From: Pestalotiopsis fici W106-1
Taxonomy: Eukaryota > Ascomycota > Sordariomycetes > Amphisphaeriales > Sporocadaceae
Reading direction: 5' to 3'
DNA: 55,116 bases
NCBI RefSeq assembly: GCF_000516985.1
Contig: NW_006917108.1
Location: 26,673 to 81,788, forward strand
Shown here: positions 12,417-23,496 of the stretch, in pieces
How the letters are laid out: each line of letters starts with the position of its first letter
Numbering within the stretch: the first letter of the stretch is position 1
Notes under the pieces: model-generated
What the model saw: the letters and a program-made list of their open reading frames with translations, nothing else
What the model was told of the DNA's origin: nothing
Databases searched by the model: none
Made by a program: the position numbers and the translations under genes

Positions 12417-14210
12417 TCAACAACTCTTAGTGACCCGCCAGGCTGCCAGACCTCGCCGGCCAATCACCCTCCTGAGTGTTGCCCAGATACCATCTTCGGC
12501 CCAGTCCAGATCATCCAGATTCAAGTGTTGCGTGTGCCGCCAGACCTCTCTGAACCGTAAGCCGTCAAGCCCCTTGTTGGGAAGATATGCGTCCAGCCAA
12601 GTAGCCGACAAGGGCGCCATCAAATAAGTACCATTAGACTCCTTGAGGTACTCGTTGTTCCTGCGATCTGCTGGCGTGTCGCACGTGGCTAGTCTTCCGA
12701 GCTCTTCCAGCAGTTTGCTACCTTCCAGATCCATGACGTCTTGTGTGCGCAATACCTCGTTCTTGCCGTTCAGCAGCCAGATGGGTGGCATGTAGGTCTT
12801 CCACCATATTGCTTCGGTTGCGTCCGGCTGCTTACTAAGGAAGACTTGGCCTGGCACAATACCGCCTTGATGATAAAGTCCCATCAACATGGAGAGCGCC
12901 ACGTTGAAGAGGACCCATGCGCCCACCCAGATCCTGAGAACTGTTGTATTCCTTGGTAGCTGCACCGATGATAGAATTAGAGGTATCGTGGGTAGCAGGA
13001 ATCGTGCCTCCTGGTGCTGGAATACAGACAACACAAATATGCCCGATATTGCCGAATAGAGCCGCAACGATAGGTGCGGCTGAAAGAACAGAAGGCCGGC
13101 AGCGGGACCCAGCAACATTGGTATGTTCACAAGCATGTGCTGATACCATGGATGTATCCCGTGCTGTGCCAAATTGGCTGGCGACATGTTATACCGCAGG
13201 TTGTTCCAGGGTGTGATGACGGGGTTCCGCACCAGGTCTGACCAGTTGATCGAGTGCGGTGTGTAAAAGGAAGTGTCGAGGGACACGGCGATTATTACAG
13301 TGAGGAGAGCAGACGCTACTAATACAGCAAGAGACAGAGGTCTATGTGTCGGATAGTCTCCCGGGTCAGCATTCGAGTATAATCAATCCACGTCATGTTT
13401 TATCATTTGACGTTGACTCTAGAGGGTTCGAGAGCGGGACGAGAATCAATCGTGGTAGAAACTCACCTTTTCCAAAAAAGGGGTATCAATCGAAAGCCAG
13501 GAATCAACAAAAACGCTGGGAATGTTATTCTATTAAAGGCGCCGAAGACGGAAACAACGCCGAGAACGGTCGAGGCAAGAAGGGAAGAGGTTTGCTGAGA
13601 CTGAGTCCGCCGTCATGTTAGCCAGTGAATATAAACAAGTTAGGGCCCAAAGCGGAATCAGAAGATGGAGAATCATCTCTCCTTCTCTATTTCCTCCATT
13701 GTGCCTGTGCCTTACCGAAGTATCCAGGATGCGGTCTATCAAGACCAAGCTCCAAGCGACGACTAATGTCTCGATCGAGTTTGAAAAGGTATGCGTCTGG
13801 AAGGTCCAGGTAACATAGGAAGACGCTACCAGCAAGATAGCAATACGACGGTGTCGCGGGGACTGGACCAGCTCATGAACGGCCCAGTCTTCAAGCACGA
13901 AGCTGAGGACGAACATGAGGACGCGCAGAGTCCAGAAGACGGCAATGGGGGGAACCTCGCCATCGTTACCATGGCCAACCCAGAGCCACCTCAGCAGCAG
14001 CATGGGGAGGCCATAGACAGGCCACAGGGGAAAGACGCTGCGAACGGGATGCTCACTCGTGAACTCCCAGGTCCGGCGCACGGGATAGCTGAAGATCTCA
14101 CCGGCTATGACCTCAGGCCCCTGGAAATTCTCATCTGGATGCAGATAGCTCGGCGAAAGGGCAAACCAGAGCCGCACGAGGACCAGTAGCAGGTAGGTAC
14201 GCCTCCACAT
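12417..14210 (-). CDS. SMP3: GPI mannosyltransferase 4 (SMP3/PIG-Z)
   Basis: An ER-membrane glycosyltransferase of family GT22, it adds the fourth, side-branch mannose to the GPI precursor from dolichol-phosphate-mannose. Exons are 14210-13716, 13594-13467 and 13341-12417, giving 515 aa (yeast 516). Introns have donors GTAAGG and GTGAGT and acceptors TCTCAG and ATAG. All phases agree, and the joins restore the family motif [12 protein letters not shown] in exon 2. The N-terminus is a membrane segment followed by [15 protein letters not shown] (residues 19-33), whose HPDE carries the acidic catalytic residues typical of GT22. About ten hydrophobic segments follow, including one at the exon 2/3 join, and HQEARFLLP occurs in the third exon. 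The start at 14210 (MWRRTYLL) is the ATG just before the first membrane helix. It is followed upstream by LAS21 on the same strand, which acts next in the pathway. Confidence 0.93.
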
Positions 14211-15544
14211 ATTGGCGCCCCTTGGTATGTTGTCTCGTCTGCTCGTGGCAGGGCAAAGGCAGCACAGGCATCTAGCTGGGCGCCCGATGGACTGCCTGTC
14301 TGCTCCCTTCTTATGAAGCAGGTGAGAGAAGAACTTGGTGTCAAGAGGTCGCAACGAGATTCGGTAAGGTCGGTCTTTCACGCGCCGGGGCCGCAGTCGA
14401 GAGCCCTACTGGGTGGCCGAAGCCAGGGCTGGTGAGATGCAGACAGGTCGGAGAGGTATGGGCCGCGTCTCAGTTAAGCGCGGCTTGTCGCATACCCCAA
14501 GATATGTTATTCCGTGATTGTTCGATGGCGGTCGGCGCTCTTTACTTGCTTTACTTGCGCGTCAACAGGTCGCTGTACAGGCTGGAGGCAGTAGTTGCAA
14601 GTATGACGGCGGCGGCGGCGAAGAAGAACAAGGCGACAGAAAGGCTGGCAAACAATTATGTGTCGATCGCGTCGGTGTGCAAAGTATGTTATTTCGAATA
14701 TGGATCGATCGGGCGTATCTCTACCTAGGTACAAACAAGGTGGCAGGCTAACAAGCAATGCGACAAGTAAAGAATAATGGTCATCAGGTCGGGTCTGTTG
14801 GGGAGGTTGGCGGGCAGAGATGTTGTCGGAAGTTTGACGACAAGGTTCAAAGATTATGCATCTCCTATTGTCGAATCAAAAGTCCGATCCATGATCTGAA
14901 GTTGTGAGAAAGGAGAGACAATGATGGATGGGTGAACTGATGACAACCCACGCGTGGCACGCGAGTCTTTCTTTTGGAGGTGAAAGGATCAATTGTTGTT
15001 GCCGCTTGTACGTCGTTCTCTTGTTCTTTGGCCCCCGTCGCTGACACTTATCTTATTTCCCCTTCTCTTTTACTTCCTTGCTCGAGGTCGATAAACAAGG
15101 GGGGGGAGGTAAGGGTTGGTAGGAGGCGTCGCAGGGATTTAGGTAGGCAAGGCCACAAGTGATTGGCAAAGGATAAATGCAGGATCAAACGAACAACAGA
15201 CAAGAAAGAAAACCGACCACAAATGTATTACATAATACACATAATAATAGGAATCCACCCATTGCAAGTATTACATTAAGTGTGGGTATATATAACAGGT
15301 AAATATTTATGTTAAAGCATGCGGCTAAATGTAACCACGTTAATATTAATTAATTCGAGCGATTTTAATTAAGGTTTTAAGCTTTTTAAATAAATATTTT
15401 GCGAAATAATAATTATTATAAATATTATATTTTATATATTTAAATTTAATAATAAATTAATAAATATTTATAAAATCATATAAATGAAACTTAATAAATA
15501 TATAAATAATTTAATATATTATAATCGTAAATTTTTAATATGTT
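14211..15544. other. Spacer between SMP3 and LAS21
   Basis: This is 1.33 kb, with ordinary composition to about 15200 and then an AT-rich island listed separately. It should contain the SMP3 promoter. Open frames here (14432-14751, 14865-15162) are low-complexity, overlap on both strands and match nothing I recognise. Confidence 0.45.
15225..15544. repeat. AT-rich, RIP-like island at the LAS21 3' end
   Basis: Composition changes abruptly to A/T with almost no C or G beyond about 15340, resembling the large block that starts at 27.5 kb. It contains TTAATATTAATTAATT-type sequence, and the LAS21 stop codon lies at its edge. It is most likely a decayed repeat fragment. No terminal repeats can be identified. 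Confidence 0.65.
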
Positions 15545-18500
15545 TTATACTTTTAAACTTCCAATCCAATAAAGCATGCTTCCTACGCCCAGGTTAATAC
15601 CAAGATGCTGCCCTAAGCTCCAGGCCATGCTATAAAGATACTTTGGGGAGAAGACTGTCCAAATGAAAAGATGCGTTCTCAGTGCTGTGCAAGCAGCCAT
15701 GACGAACAAAAGGCTAGTGGTCACAAATAATGTAAGTAACGCACCATGTCGGAGGAATAAGGTTTTGCGACAGCCGTCTTTGCTTTGTAACAAGAGTAAG
15801 TTCGTTGCCAATGTCCACCAGATTGGGGCAGCCCAATTGCTAACAAACGTCAACACCCCAACCGCCATGACGTTGAACCCGCTGATTCCATTATAAGCAC
15901 TGGACAAGTCCACCGAAGATATGGCATTGCTTCCTCCCATGGCAAAGAACGAGGCGAATTGCAATAGGATAGCCGACGTCGTGATTTCTGCCACATCTAG
16001 CTTGAGCCTTTGCAGATAGGTCTGCAGCAGTCGGAAGAGCAAAAATAGTGGGATATTAGTTACTCGGGACTGCGTGAGAGCGAGAACCGTGTACAAGTTG
16101 TGCAACAATGCCATGGCGGCCAACTGCTCTGGACCTGAGCCGCCAGCTTCGCGGGAACTCTCGCTTTTGAGCTTGTCTTCGAGATGCCTTACCCGTCTGC
16201 GCGTCAACAAAAAGTAGACAGTATATGCCAATGCCAATGCCAGCCCGAGCAAGACCACCCGTGCTCGCGACAAAAGCGATGGCCCTTCCATGAGCTGCAG
16301 CAGGCTGCGCACAAATCCCGTCACTAGCTCTGGAGCGTCCTCGTTGGCAAAGGCGATCTTGAAGGACATCGCAGATGTGACGACGCCGAGCATCAACGGC
16401 ATCGCAATGGCACCTGGGAAAATTCCCCTGGCATTCGACATGAGCTCGACAAAAAGTACGGCGTAAGTCCCGATGACAAGACACCAGAGGATCTCGGGAT
16501 TCGGTGCCAGGAAGAGCTTTACGAGGTCAGGGTTACCCGCGAACTTCTGGCCCGTCTGGTTCCAGCCCCTCATGAGTCGGATTGAGACAAGAATCGCCAA
16601 CACTGCCCAGTAGGGTACTCTGGTCGATTTCTGTAGGCTGTGGTTGTTAGCGTCTTCCTAAACGCAAACCGCATAGCGAAGAACAAACCGTGTCCGAGAG
16701 AGATACAACAGCCACGCTGTTGTTGCCCAATACCAAAAGTGCTGCTCCTCTTCAACATAACTACTTGCAAACATCATGATGCCGTATAGGAGCATGATCG
16801 CGGCAAAGCATGGCGGCACGCCCGTGCTCTTTTCGGCAACAAGAAAAACAGCCAGGATTGAGCTGACCGCTAGAAGCAGAGCGATTGTCACTCCCTGAGT
16901 CAGCCTTGTTATATCATAATTGCTTGCCATGCCACTCATGAGATGTTGAGCCTCTCGCAGCCACTAAAATTTTGCGTTTATGCTCATTAACAAAAGATCT
17001 ACTAAGCCCTTGTAGAGTCCTGATACTTACTTGCAGTACCTGCCGAGCCCAATCATCATTGTCGGCAACTTTGTCAAGATCACCTTGCCTGGCCAGAACA
17101 TGCCACTCACAAGCTAGCCTGTCAGCGTCGGACGACAATTTCAAGCAGTCCACGGCGTCGTAAGGCCCAGCCGACAGCGTGTCGCCAAAGGCTGCTGACA
17201 CAATTTCGAATATCTGTTTGGCGTTGTGCATCATAATGTACGCCTGGTCACGCTCTGTAGAGGCTATCAGTTGCTGCATAACAACGGTTCTCTCCACAAA
17301 TCCCTACGTACTGTCCAGCCACAGAGGCAGAAATTCGGGTATCATGGCGCCAAGATTATTCTTTGGTACCGGAAAGCCCAGCAAAGCACCGAGTGTTGGG
17401 GCCAGATCAGATTGCTGTACACGTGAATAGTATTGGAAGTCTTCGGCGTGGGGAGCCGGGGCATCTAGAGACCGGGACAGGGACTTTAGACTCGGGGACA
17501 AGAAGACCAAGGCTGGCGATGTTTCGCCGGCCGAGGAGGCGCCGTGATTGCCTGCATCGTTCATACCATGATCGCCGCAAAGAACCAACAGCGTGGATCC
17601 CAGATGCGATTGTGTCTCAATAGCCTGGTAGATGCGGCGGACGATATCGTCCATTTCCCGTTGTTTGGGGAACATGGCAGAACTAGATGAAGGTTAGCCT
17701 CACTTTGACTCCAGGCAGAAATTAACAATAGCGCGAACATGGCTTCAGGAATACCTTCGCGGCCCGGATTTGTGGCCGATATGGTCCAGGCCAAGATAGT
17801 GCAAAATCATGGTGCTCCAATCGTCTTGCTGCAGCTCGACATCGATGTGCCTAGTGACATTGTTGTCTACCTCGGTATAATCCTGACAAAATGTCCAGTC
17901 AGTCCGCTGGTTGAGTGTAGCAGTAATCATGGAGCGCCTTACCGAGACGAAAAAGCTGGAGGTGCCATCGGCTCTATCGAAGGTGTCGGGGAACAGCTTC
18001 AGCCAAGTATCATCTCCAAACATGAGCAGCTTTCCAGTTTGTTTTGCTTTCATTTGTGCAAGCCAAGTATCCTGGGAAGCGAGCGTGGACGAACTGTCGG
18101 CCTCGTCCAGATTCAGGATGACGTCGAGAAACGAAGGAACGGAGCCCGTAGTAATGGCTTTGAGGCGAGGCATCGTCACGGTCGGGGATGCGGCATGGGC
18201 CGTAAAGGGAATCGCAGCGCCATCTCGAATCAGTCTACATCAGGGGGCAAAGGTGAGTATGTGTCGGCTGCGCCGGGTCCTTGGCAAGAGACAGTACTGA
18301 CCCCTGAGTGAACTCGAAACCAGAGCCCTCTGCGAAGACGAAGTCGCTGAATCGAAGAAACAAAAGATTAGCCCAAATGTTGTTGCACGTCATCCGCGGG
18401 GCAGTACCTCCGGAGGGCGTCCACAACCATAAATACGACGCGGTCAAAGGGGGGTGCTGGGGCCTGATCTAGGTCGTCATATTGAGCATTTCCAGCGAGA

Positions 18501-18610
18501 AAGGGCTTGTAGGGAAAGAAGCCGGCGGCAAAGATTATAATAGCAGCCGGTATGAGCAAGTTCGCTGCAACGAGCAAGCCAGTAGCAGCTCGCTTGCTAC
18601 GTTGGTGCAT
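15545..18610 (-). CDS. LAS21: GPI ethanolamine phosphate transferase 2 (LAS21/GPI7)
   Basis: An ER multispanning enzyme of the alkaline phosphatase superfamily, it moves ethanolamine phosphate from phosphatidylethanolamine to the second mannose of the GPI precursor. Eight exons: 18610-18408, 18346-18302, 18234-17943, 17882-17755, 17682-17312, 17263-17031, 16963-16689 and 16637-15545; total 2640 nt, 879 aa. Motifs in order: N-terminal membrane anchor (residues 10-31), metal-binding Asp64 in FMVVDALRSDF, catalytic Thr in SPTVTMPR (about 99-106), LGLDHIGHKSGP, GDHGMNDAGNHG, then a C-terminal half with many membrane segments and GWNQTGQKFAG. The intron 17311-17264 is 48 nt with an in-frame TAG, so unspliced RNA stops there. 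The donor after exon 2 (GTCAGT) and the exon 7/8 join (GTTTGT to CACAG) fit phase but are less certain. The stop sits on the edge of an AT-rich island. Confidence 0.9.
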
Positions 18611-19548
18611 TCTCACGTCAATTGACACGAAATTGAGAAATCGCTAGGTGCGATGAGGTTGACGATCAGGAGTTGATGCTGTCCATAGCGGAGACTGGGA
18701 AAGGCTTGAGTGAGTGATGACAGCACACAGAAAGACGAAATGAGCGTTTAGTGCATTCACTGGCAAGTCTCGCAGCGATTGGCGTTTTTGCCTTGATCGT
18801 CGTGATTATTGGGATGCCGTAGGATTGAACTCCGGGCGGGACCAAGCGTAAACAATTTCTTACGTTCGAATGCTTAGGTTCGGTCTCGGCGAGGTGTCCG
18901 GAATAGTTTCGTCACCAGTCTGATGGACCACCCAGGTCCCACGACGCGATCAAAGTGCCCTTGTAGCTACATTAGTATCGGTTTACCAATTTGGAGGTAA
19001 GGGTCCTTAGCCCCAGATGCCACATATGCAGTCTCACTGAGACGCGCCCCGCAAATACCTGGGTAGCTTAAAAAGGTACTTACATAGAAATGATCCGGCG
19101 TGTCCCCGCGTGGGGCCCGCCGCTCAGACATGTACCAGCGCTAAAGTCCCCCCATATGATACTTGAAGTTTGCGGCACCCATGAGGGGACCTTGAGCAAG
19201 GTCTTGACTGGTGTTTAAATGGCCAGCAGTGGGGCTCGGGTTCGCATCTGACGAGCGAGCTCAGTCTCAACACCAAGATCAAATGGTATGTACATTTGAA
19301 CGTACCCATTGACCTCACCCACATACAGACTCTCATAACCCTCCAAGTGCTTGTGTAGTGTGACTACCTACGTACTCTAGGTACTACATATGTACACAGC
19401 TCGAGGTCTACATTTGTAGTGGGTGGTGTTTCGAGAGACCTCCGTCACTCCTACCGGCAGAAGATCATGTATTCTTAGCCAGTCCGCCGAAGCTGTATCA
19501 GTAGATCACGTGCGGTCCGCGATTGGATCAATCCCCGATCCATCAAGC
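18611..19548. promoter_or_regulatory. Divergent promoter region, LAS21 and the 19549 gene
   Basis: This 0.94-kb spacer separates divergent start codons. It contains TACCTACGTACT and CTAGGTACTACATATGTAC motifs (19365-19395), like those in other spacers here. A frame open from 19423 has only GTG before the ATG at 19549. Confidence 0.45.
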
Positions 19549-20829
19549 ATGCCGAACGATAATGGTTCTTCTGCCAACCCATTCATTCGCTTCAAAAACG
19601 AGATTGACACCCATATTGCGCAGTTCTGGGGCCATGGCCCTCGACGGGAGGCGCCGCTGGACTCGTCAAGCCGCTCCCCAGACAGTCGCGTTGAGAGCTC
19701 CTCCAATATTGATCCCACGTCTGATGCCGTGGTGCTCGCCAATCCCCCCGTAGACGTCATTGCAGCACAACTGCAGCAACAGCGCATATCATCCTGGCTG
19801 ACATTTTCTGCCTATTCGCCAGACAACCTAAGCTTCCTGCCCCAACCTGTTCCAAAGGATCTTCTACATGACCGCTTAGCTGGATCTTGCTCCACCTTCC
19901 ACGACGCCTTTGCGGACCTCTTACATGTATCCTCTGGCCACCCACTCCGGGACATTATACAGGCATTGCCTGTTCAAGGGAGTCGTCATTATGCTACCTC
20001 ATTCTCGTCCCTTGTGTTCCAGGCATTCCGCTCACAGGCATGGCGCGCTTCGCTTCAAGATCAGTGGGACGTCTACTTCCCGCAACGTCAGGCTCGTATA
20101 GATGCCGAAACCATCCTTGAAATAACCTATGGCCTGCAAAAGCAGCAGCGCCAGCGTGGACTCGGCACATCGGTGACATTGCTCCAGTCTCTTATCCGCC
20201 AGGCTTCAATGTGCGAAGAGGAGGCCAAGCTTTGCCGCCTTGTGGGCCAGCCACCCTTTGGTCCTACAGACTCTCTTGATTCTGATCGCAATGACCTCTG
20301 GGCCGTGCTTCGAGACCTGTACCAAATGAATGATCCATGGCGCAAGGAGAGTCGCTCGACCCAGGTACATCATGAGGAGGTCCCGGATGGAGGTTTCACG
20401 GAGAAAATCGACACCGAGGAAGCACTCTATCAAGCCCTCTGTCCGCCACGTCCCAACAGCTTGGCTCGATCCATGTTGCCATGGGACGGCACTGCCGTGG
20501 TGCCAACCCCTTGTGCCAATTCTTTCGAGTCAGGCAGAGAAACATCTTCCCATGTGACAGAGATGAACGTTGTGTTTCTGCCTGATGGGAGCAATATAGT
20601 GACCAGAGTTGAGCGGCACTCGCATCATGGCATCACAGAACAAATCATCACAACAGAAAAACAAGATGCGCAAGGTTTGATAACGGAGCGTACGATAAAG
20701 ACCATACAATTTCCGGCGGATCACGGTGGGCGGCCTCGCGAGCACCAGGCTTCGAATGACGATCGTATCAAATCTGCATCTGGACGCGCAGCCGGTACAA
20801 GCGATTGGTTCTGGACTCGGCGCGGCTAA
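19549..20829 (+). CDS. Fungal protein of unknown function
   Basis: A single-exon frame of 426 aa. I do not recognise the family. The N-terminus is hydrophilic with NPFIRFKNEIDTHIAQFWGH (residues 9-28), an amphipathic stretch. Residues 30-60 are Ser/Arg/Pro-rich. Residues 75-270 are mixed with aromatic and helical character (WLTFSAYSPDNLSFLPQP; QDQWDVYFPQRQARIDAE). The C-terminal third contains a beta-rich, charged repeat-like segment (VVFLPDGSNIVTRVERHSHH, then EQIITTEKQDAQGLITERT) and ends DWFWTRRG. There is no signal peptide, membrane helix or metal motif. The start at 19549 is the first ATG of the frame; the frame stays open upstream without ATG, so a missed 5' exon is possible. It is convergent with NOP4. 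Codon use is like the neighbouring genes, so it is likely real. Confidence 0.75.
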   Translation: MPNDNGSSANPFIRFKNEIDTHIAQFWGHGPRREAPLDSSSRSPDSRVESSSNIDPTSDAVVLANPPVDVIAAQLQQQRISSWLTFSAYSPDNLSFLPQPVPKDLLHDRLAGSCSTFHDAFADLLHVSSGHPLRDIIQALPVQGSRHYATSFSSLVFQAFRSQAWRASLQDQWDVYFPQRQARIDAETILEITYGLQKQQRQRGLGTSVTLLQSLIRQASMCEEEAKLCRLVGQPPFGPTDSLDSDRNDLWAVLRDLYQMNDPWRKESRSTQVHHEEVPDGGFTEKIDTEEALYQALCPPRPNSLARSMLPWDGTAVVPTPCANSFESGRETSSHVTEMNVVFLPDGSNIVTRVERHSHHGITEQIITTEKQDAQGLITERTIKTIQFPADHGGRPREHQASNDDRIKSASGRAAGTSDWFWTRRG

Positions 20830-21213
20830 GCACTGGTTCGCCGGACCTGTTCCAACCCAGACGCCAACTTGAGCCTACTTTACTCCCATGCACAATATTC
20901 CTCTAGTAGATGGCGATTGCGGCGGAAAGTGGCAAGCTCAACTGGCGTGGCTCGTTGCATAAGTATGATTGATGCTGGATACTGGTAAATGCGAAAATTG
21001 GTGAAATCGATTTATACTCTGCGCCCTTATTGGCACAGCTGTGCTATCTTTTCCTTAAAAGTTGCAGCCATCTGTCTGCCCCGTGGATGATAGGTACATC
21101 ACTCTTCCAACGGCGGGCAACTGAAGTAATTTTATATTTCGAGTAGAAGAGTACATACAATAACGGTTATGCCACAAGCATGACTGGGCGACCATGATCA
21201 CTTCAAACTAGCT
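20830..21213. other. Convergent 3' spacer
   Basis: These 384 nt between the 19549 gene and NOP4 hold AT-rich stretches (20990-21050, 21127-21170) that could serve as polyadenylation regions for the two convergent genes. Nothing else is seen. Confidence 0.45.
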
Positions 21214-23496
21214 CTAGCGCCGGGCATTCGCCTTCTTTTTCTTCATGATCCTTTTTCTCCCAATGATCTTCTGCTCCAAAGCATTACGTGTACTACTCGT
21301 TCTTGACTCGACACCGCTCTGATCAACAACAGTCTTGCCGGCCGTGCCCTTGAACTTTTGGGCAAGATGCTTGCCTTTTGTGAATTCTTTGTCATTGCGC
21401 CCGAAACGTGAATTTTGTTGACCTTGTCGCAACGTGCCCTGCTCGTGCTCATTTGCATTCGTGTCAGGTCGACCCTGCTTGGTTTGCCTCTCGTTACGCC
21501 TTGATACGACTTGAGCATTCTCAATAGCGAACTCGACAATGAGCCGCTGCGTCTTGCCTGTATCATTCTTGAGCGCGTGGCCATTCAGCCAACGAAGCCC
21601 CATGAGTGCCCATCTGTGCGAGGAATACTCGATGAAACCATAGCCGCGACTCTTGCCAGCGCCGTCACCCTCGGCAACCTTGGAGCCCTGCTTGTTTTCG
21701 TAGACAACCTTGGCCTGCTTGACAATGCCTTTGCCCTTCTCCTTGCGCCGGCGTTCAGCCTCTCGGTCTTCCTCACCACCCCTAGCCAGTTCTTCTTTCG
21801 ATAGAGGCTCCCTGAGACCCTCCTTGGCATCCTTGCTAAATCCAACGACGGCCTCACGGGCCAGAGCTTTCACTGCTTTGTGATCCATATTTCGTGGGAT
21901 GTTCCTAACTGCCAGACGAGTAAGGCTGAGGTGTAGACTTGGATTGCCTTGTATCTGCTTCTTGCGCTGGGCAGCACTCTCCTCTCGCATCTTCACCTCT
22001 GAGGGCGCAAGAAGAGCGAAGAGCGGCGAGCTGGGGGTAATGGTACCCTCTGAAAGCAAGTACAGACGGCGCTTATCCCTATCTTTACCGTCGCGTGTGG
22101 CAATTCCGTCTGCTGTCAGTTTTGTGGCCTCGTCCTTGCTGACTGCCTGTGAGACGTGCAGGACTCTGCCTTCAAGTGTATAAGAGCCTTGGGCGTCTGC
22201 CAGTTCATCTTGCAATATGGAGCGCTTTCCCGAAGCGTCAGTAGCCCGAGGCCGCGGTGCCCCCTTGAGACAAGCCATGGCATCGTCGTTGCTCAGGAAA
22301 TTGACAAAGCCAGTGCCAGCCGGGCGATCCGTCACACGGTCCATAACGACTCGAGCATAGCGAACCCGGCCGAATTGCTCAAAGTGGCTCTTGAGATCGG
22401 CGTCCGTGGTAGAAAAGGGCAAGTTTCGAATAAACAGTGTTGATGAATTGTCCGTCATCAGGGTCTTTGTGGGCTTCTCTGCATCCGACGAGATTTCCCC
22501 AGAACTGTCATCCTCGCCGGATTCCCGGCCTTTCGAATCCCTCTCCTCTTCTCCGTCAGCCTCGCTATCCTCATCTTCGAGCTTGTCGCCAAAGTTCTTC
22601 ATGAAATTTCGAAGGTCTTCATCTTCCTCCTCCTCTTCCTCCTCTTCTCCATCCTTGCTTTTTATTTTCTGCTCATTGCCATGACCGCCAACGCTGGAAC
22701 TTTTGCCGTCGGCGCCCTTCTCTCCGTCCTTTCCAGTCGGACCTTGCGACAGGTCTGCCTTATTCTGTCCACCGTCCTGCTGTTGCAGACTGCCCCATTC
22801 CTGCTTGCTGATAGCCCAGTCAACGGCAAGAGTCCGGCCATCAACAGTCTTGCCATTGACAGCCTCGATGGCCTTCTCTGCGCCTTTGCGCTTCATGGTT
22901 ACAAATCCAAAGCCGGATAGCTTGCCCTTCGATTGAGGCAAATCGCAGTAGTAAATCTTTCCATAACCGCGGAAAAGGGCGGCGAGCTGCTCGGGCTTCT
23001 TGATGCTCCATGGCAGATTACGGATGATGAGCTTCGGGGGCTTTCTTGCTTCCTTCTCGGCATTCCGTCTTTCTTCCTTGTCGGCATCGACGGTGGCGGA
23101 TTTCCGGTCTCGAGGCTTGGCGACCTCTATGCTGATCGGGCGGCCGTCAAATTTCTGGCCATGTAGCTTTTCCTTTGCATCAGTGGCATCCTGGGCATCG
23201 GTGAGGACAACGAAACCATAACCACGAGACTGCTTGGTGGTTGGATCCTTTACGACGACAGCACTCTTGACGGGAAAATGCTCGGAGAAGAAGCCGGTCA
23301 GGGTCTCGTCGGTGGCAGAGGGCGGCAGCGATCGTACAAAAAGGGATCTGCCTGCCTCTACTCGAGCTCTCTTGGAAGAAGGCTCGGTTTGCGCTGGTGC
23401 ATGTTGCGTCTGGGACGAACTGGGCGAAGCAGAAGCTACAACCACTGTTGTTTCCTCGGGGTCATCGCGAGACCGCTTCTTGGTGTTGCCGGTCAT
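21214..23496 (-). CDS. NOP4: NOP4/RBM28-type nucleolar four-RRM protein
   Basis: It is an RNA-binding protein of the nucleolus required for pre-rRNA processing and 60S subunit assembly. It has a single exon and 760 aa (yeast Nop4 685). Four RRMs in order: RRM1 about 51-126 (RNP2 SLFVRSLP, RNP1 RGYGFVVL); RRM2 155-229 (LIIRNLPW, SGFGFVTM); RRM3 353-452 (TLFIRNLPF, AGTGFVNF); RRM4 526-658 (LAVRNIPRN, SRGYGFIEY). RRM4 is interrupted by a Lys/Glu/Arg-rich insert (about 558-612). An acidic linker (283-293, seven consecutive Glu) separates RRM2 from RRM3. The C-terminus is basic, ending in a Lys/Arg-rich tail that fits nucleolar targeting. The start is an ATG at 23496, with a low-complexity Ser/Thr N-terminus of 45 residues before RRM1. 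It is divergent to the condensin gene. Confidence 0.95.
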   Translation of the reverse strand: MTGNTKKRSRDDPEETTVVVASASPSSSQTQHAPAQTEPSSKRARVEAGRSLFVRSLPPSATDETLTGFFSEHFPVKSAVVVKDPTTKQSRGYGFVVLTDAQDATDAKEKLHGQKFDGRPISIEVAKPRDRKSATVDADKEERRNAEKEARKPPKLIIRNLPWSIKKPEQLAALFRGYGKIYYCDLPQSKGKLSGFGFVTMKRKGAEKAIEAVNGKTVDGRTLAVDWAISKQEWGSLQQQDGGQNKADLSQGPTGKDGEKGADGKSSSVGGHGNEQKIKSKDGEEEEEEEEDEDLRNFMKNFGDKLEDEDSEADGEEERDSKGRESGEDDSSGEISSDAEKPTKTLMTDNSSTLFIRNLPFSTTDADLKSHFEQFGRVRYARVVMDRVTDRPAGTGFVNFLSNDDAMACLKGAPRPRATDASGKRSILQDELADAQGSYTLEGRVLHVSQAVSKDEATKLTADGIATRDGKDRDKRRLYLLSEGTITPSSPLFALLAPSEVKMREESAAQRKKQIQGNPSLHLSLTRLAVRNIPRNMDHKAVKALAREAVVGFSKDAKEGLREPLSKEELARGGEEDREAERRRKEKGKGIVKQAKVVYENKQGSKVAEGDGAGKSRGYGFIEYSSHRWALMGLRWLNGHALKNDTGKTQRLIVEFAIENAQVVSRRNERQTKQGRPDTNANEHEQGTLRQGQQNSRFGRNDKEFTKGKHLAQKFKGTAGKTVVDQSGVESRTSSTRNALEQKIIGRKRIMKKKKANARR

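Noticed and set aside
17304..17306. In-frame stop in LAS21 read as a pseudogene
   Set aside because: A phase-compatible 48-nt intron removes it and restores family sequence.
18810..18890. tRNA-like GGATTGAACTCC and GTTCGAATGC strings
   Set aside because: No acceptor stem or cloverleaf could be formed around them.
19423..19548. Upstream extension of the 19549 gene
   Set aside because: It begins with GTG and contains no ATG; kept only as a possible missed 5' exon.
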